DNA from: Muribaculum sp.
Lineage (GTDB): Bacteria > Bacillota > Clostridia > Lachnospirales > Lachnospiraceae
DNA length: 33,820 nucleotides
Direction: 5' to 3'
Assembly (NCBI GenBank): GCA_023663505.1
Contig: JAMPHH010000030.1
Location: forward strand, 1-33,820
This document shows, one piece after another, positions 33,772 through 33,820 of the stretch (the stretch's first letter is position 1; each line of letters opens with the position of its first letter). Below the pieces are notes generated by a model. It had not been told where the DNA came from, did not search any database, and saw only the letters and a program-made list of their open reading frames with translations. The translations under genes and the position numbers were made by a program.

Positions 33772-33820
33772 GTTTGCCCAGCATGGGCGTTCTCTAACGG
33801 GTGAAAGTCCCGAGTGCGCG
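33772..33820 (+). mobile_element. 5' end of a group IIC intron (cut by window edge)
   Basis: The last 49 bases align from the first base with the 5' end of the Oceanobacillus iheyensis group IIC intron as I recall it: GUGUGCCCGGCAUGGG there, GTTTGCCCAGCATGGG here, then a shared GGGTGA-AGTCCCGA segment. Position 3 of the usual GUGYG start is changed. The reverse transcriptase ORF would lie downstream, outside the window. Confidence 0.75.

Overview
The window looks like a chromosomal segment of a Gram-positive anaerobe of the Clostridia, most likely Lachnospiraceae. The supporting genes are rex, electron-bifurcating NfnAB, formate-THF ligase with FolD, a TepA-type ClpP homologue near FtsK/SpoIIIE, and alr followed by mazF. 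Gene starts have strong AGGAGG-type ribosome binding sites. The backbone is moderately GC-rich. Two stretches, about 16.98-20.65 kb and 32.95 kb to the end, are clearly AT-richer and carry accessory genes.

Layout. (1) 1-2.54 kb: the 3' end of a repeat-type surface protein, a palindrome-rich gap, then an ECF sigma factor overlapping its membrane anti-sigma gene. (2) 2.7-9.65 kb: an ABC-F ATPase on the minus strand, divergent from a plus-strand cluster rex / coiled-coil protein / nnr / alr / mazF. The divergent gap holds a Rex-type operator, promoters on both strands and a hairpin-rich leader. (3) 9.8-15.9 kb: a CBS-domain CorC/HlyC-type membrane protein, a YebC-family protein, O-acetylhomoserine sulfhydrylase, and a GT2 glycosyltransferase overlapping a polytopic membrane protein. 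(4) 15.94-16.84 kb: a small gene remnant, a terminator and a TepA-like ClpP-family protease. (5) 16.98-20.65 kb: an AT-rich island with an Rpn/PD-(D/E)XK protein, a second ECF sigma/anti-sigma pair and an unknown gene. (6) 20.7-30.95 kb: a colinear run ftsK, fhs, folD, a zinc-ribbon/chitobiase-repeat membrane protein, nfnA, nfnB, a small membrane protein and rlmH. (7) 31.0-32.95 kb: a two-component system. (8) 33.0-33.82 kb: an AT-rich scrapyard with an antitoxin gene, an internally deleted PIN toxin, the first codons of another gene, and the 5' end of a group IIC intron placed directly after a terminator hairpin.

How the genes fit together. Rex (NADH/NAD+ sensing) is probably autoregulated and sits with NADHX repair (Nnr). 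Fhs/FolD (one-carbon folate and NADPH) lie next to NfnAB (NADH/ferredoxin/NADP+ balancing), so the core content is largely redox and one-carbon housekeeping.

The most unusual signal is non-coding. Three palindrome-rich intergenic stretches (353-638, 2532-2644, 4702-4890) are each bracketed by perfect 11-13 nt direct repeats. In two of them the left repeat contains the stop codon of the upstream gene. A conserved box of about 69 nt is shared between the first stretch and 9727-9794 in inverted orientation, and a partial copy lies beside the second. This looks like a family of small inserted, structured elements. I saw no CRISPR array, tRNA or rRNA.
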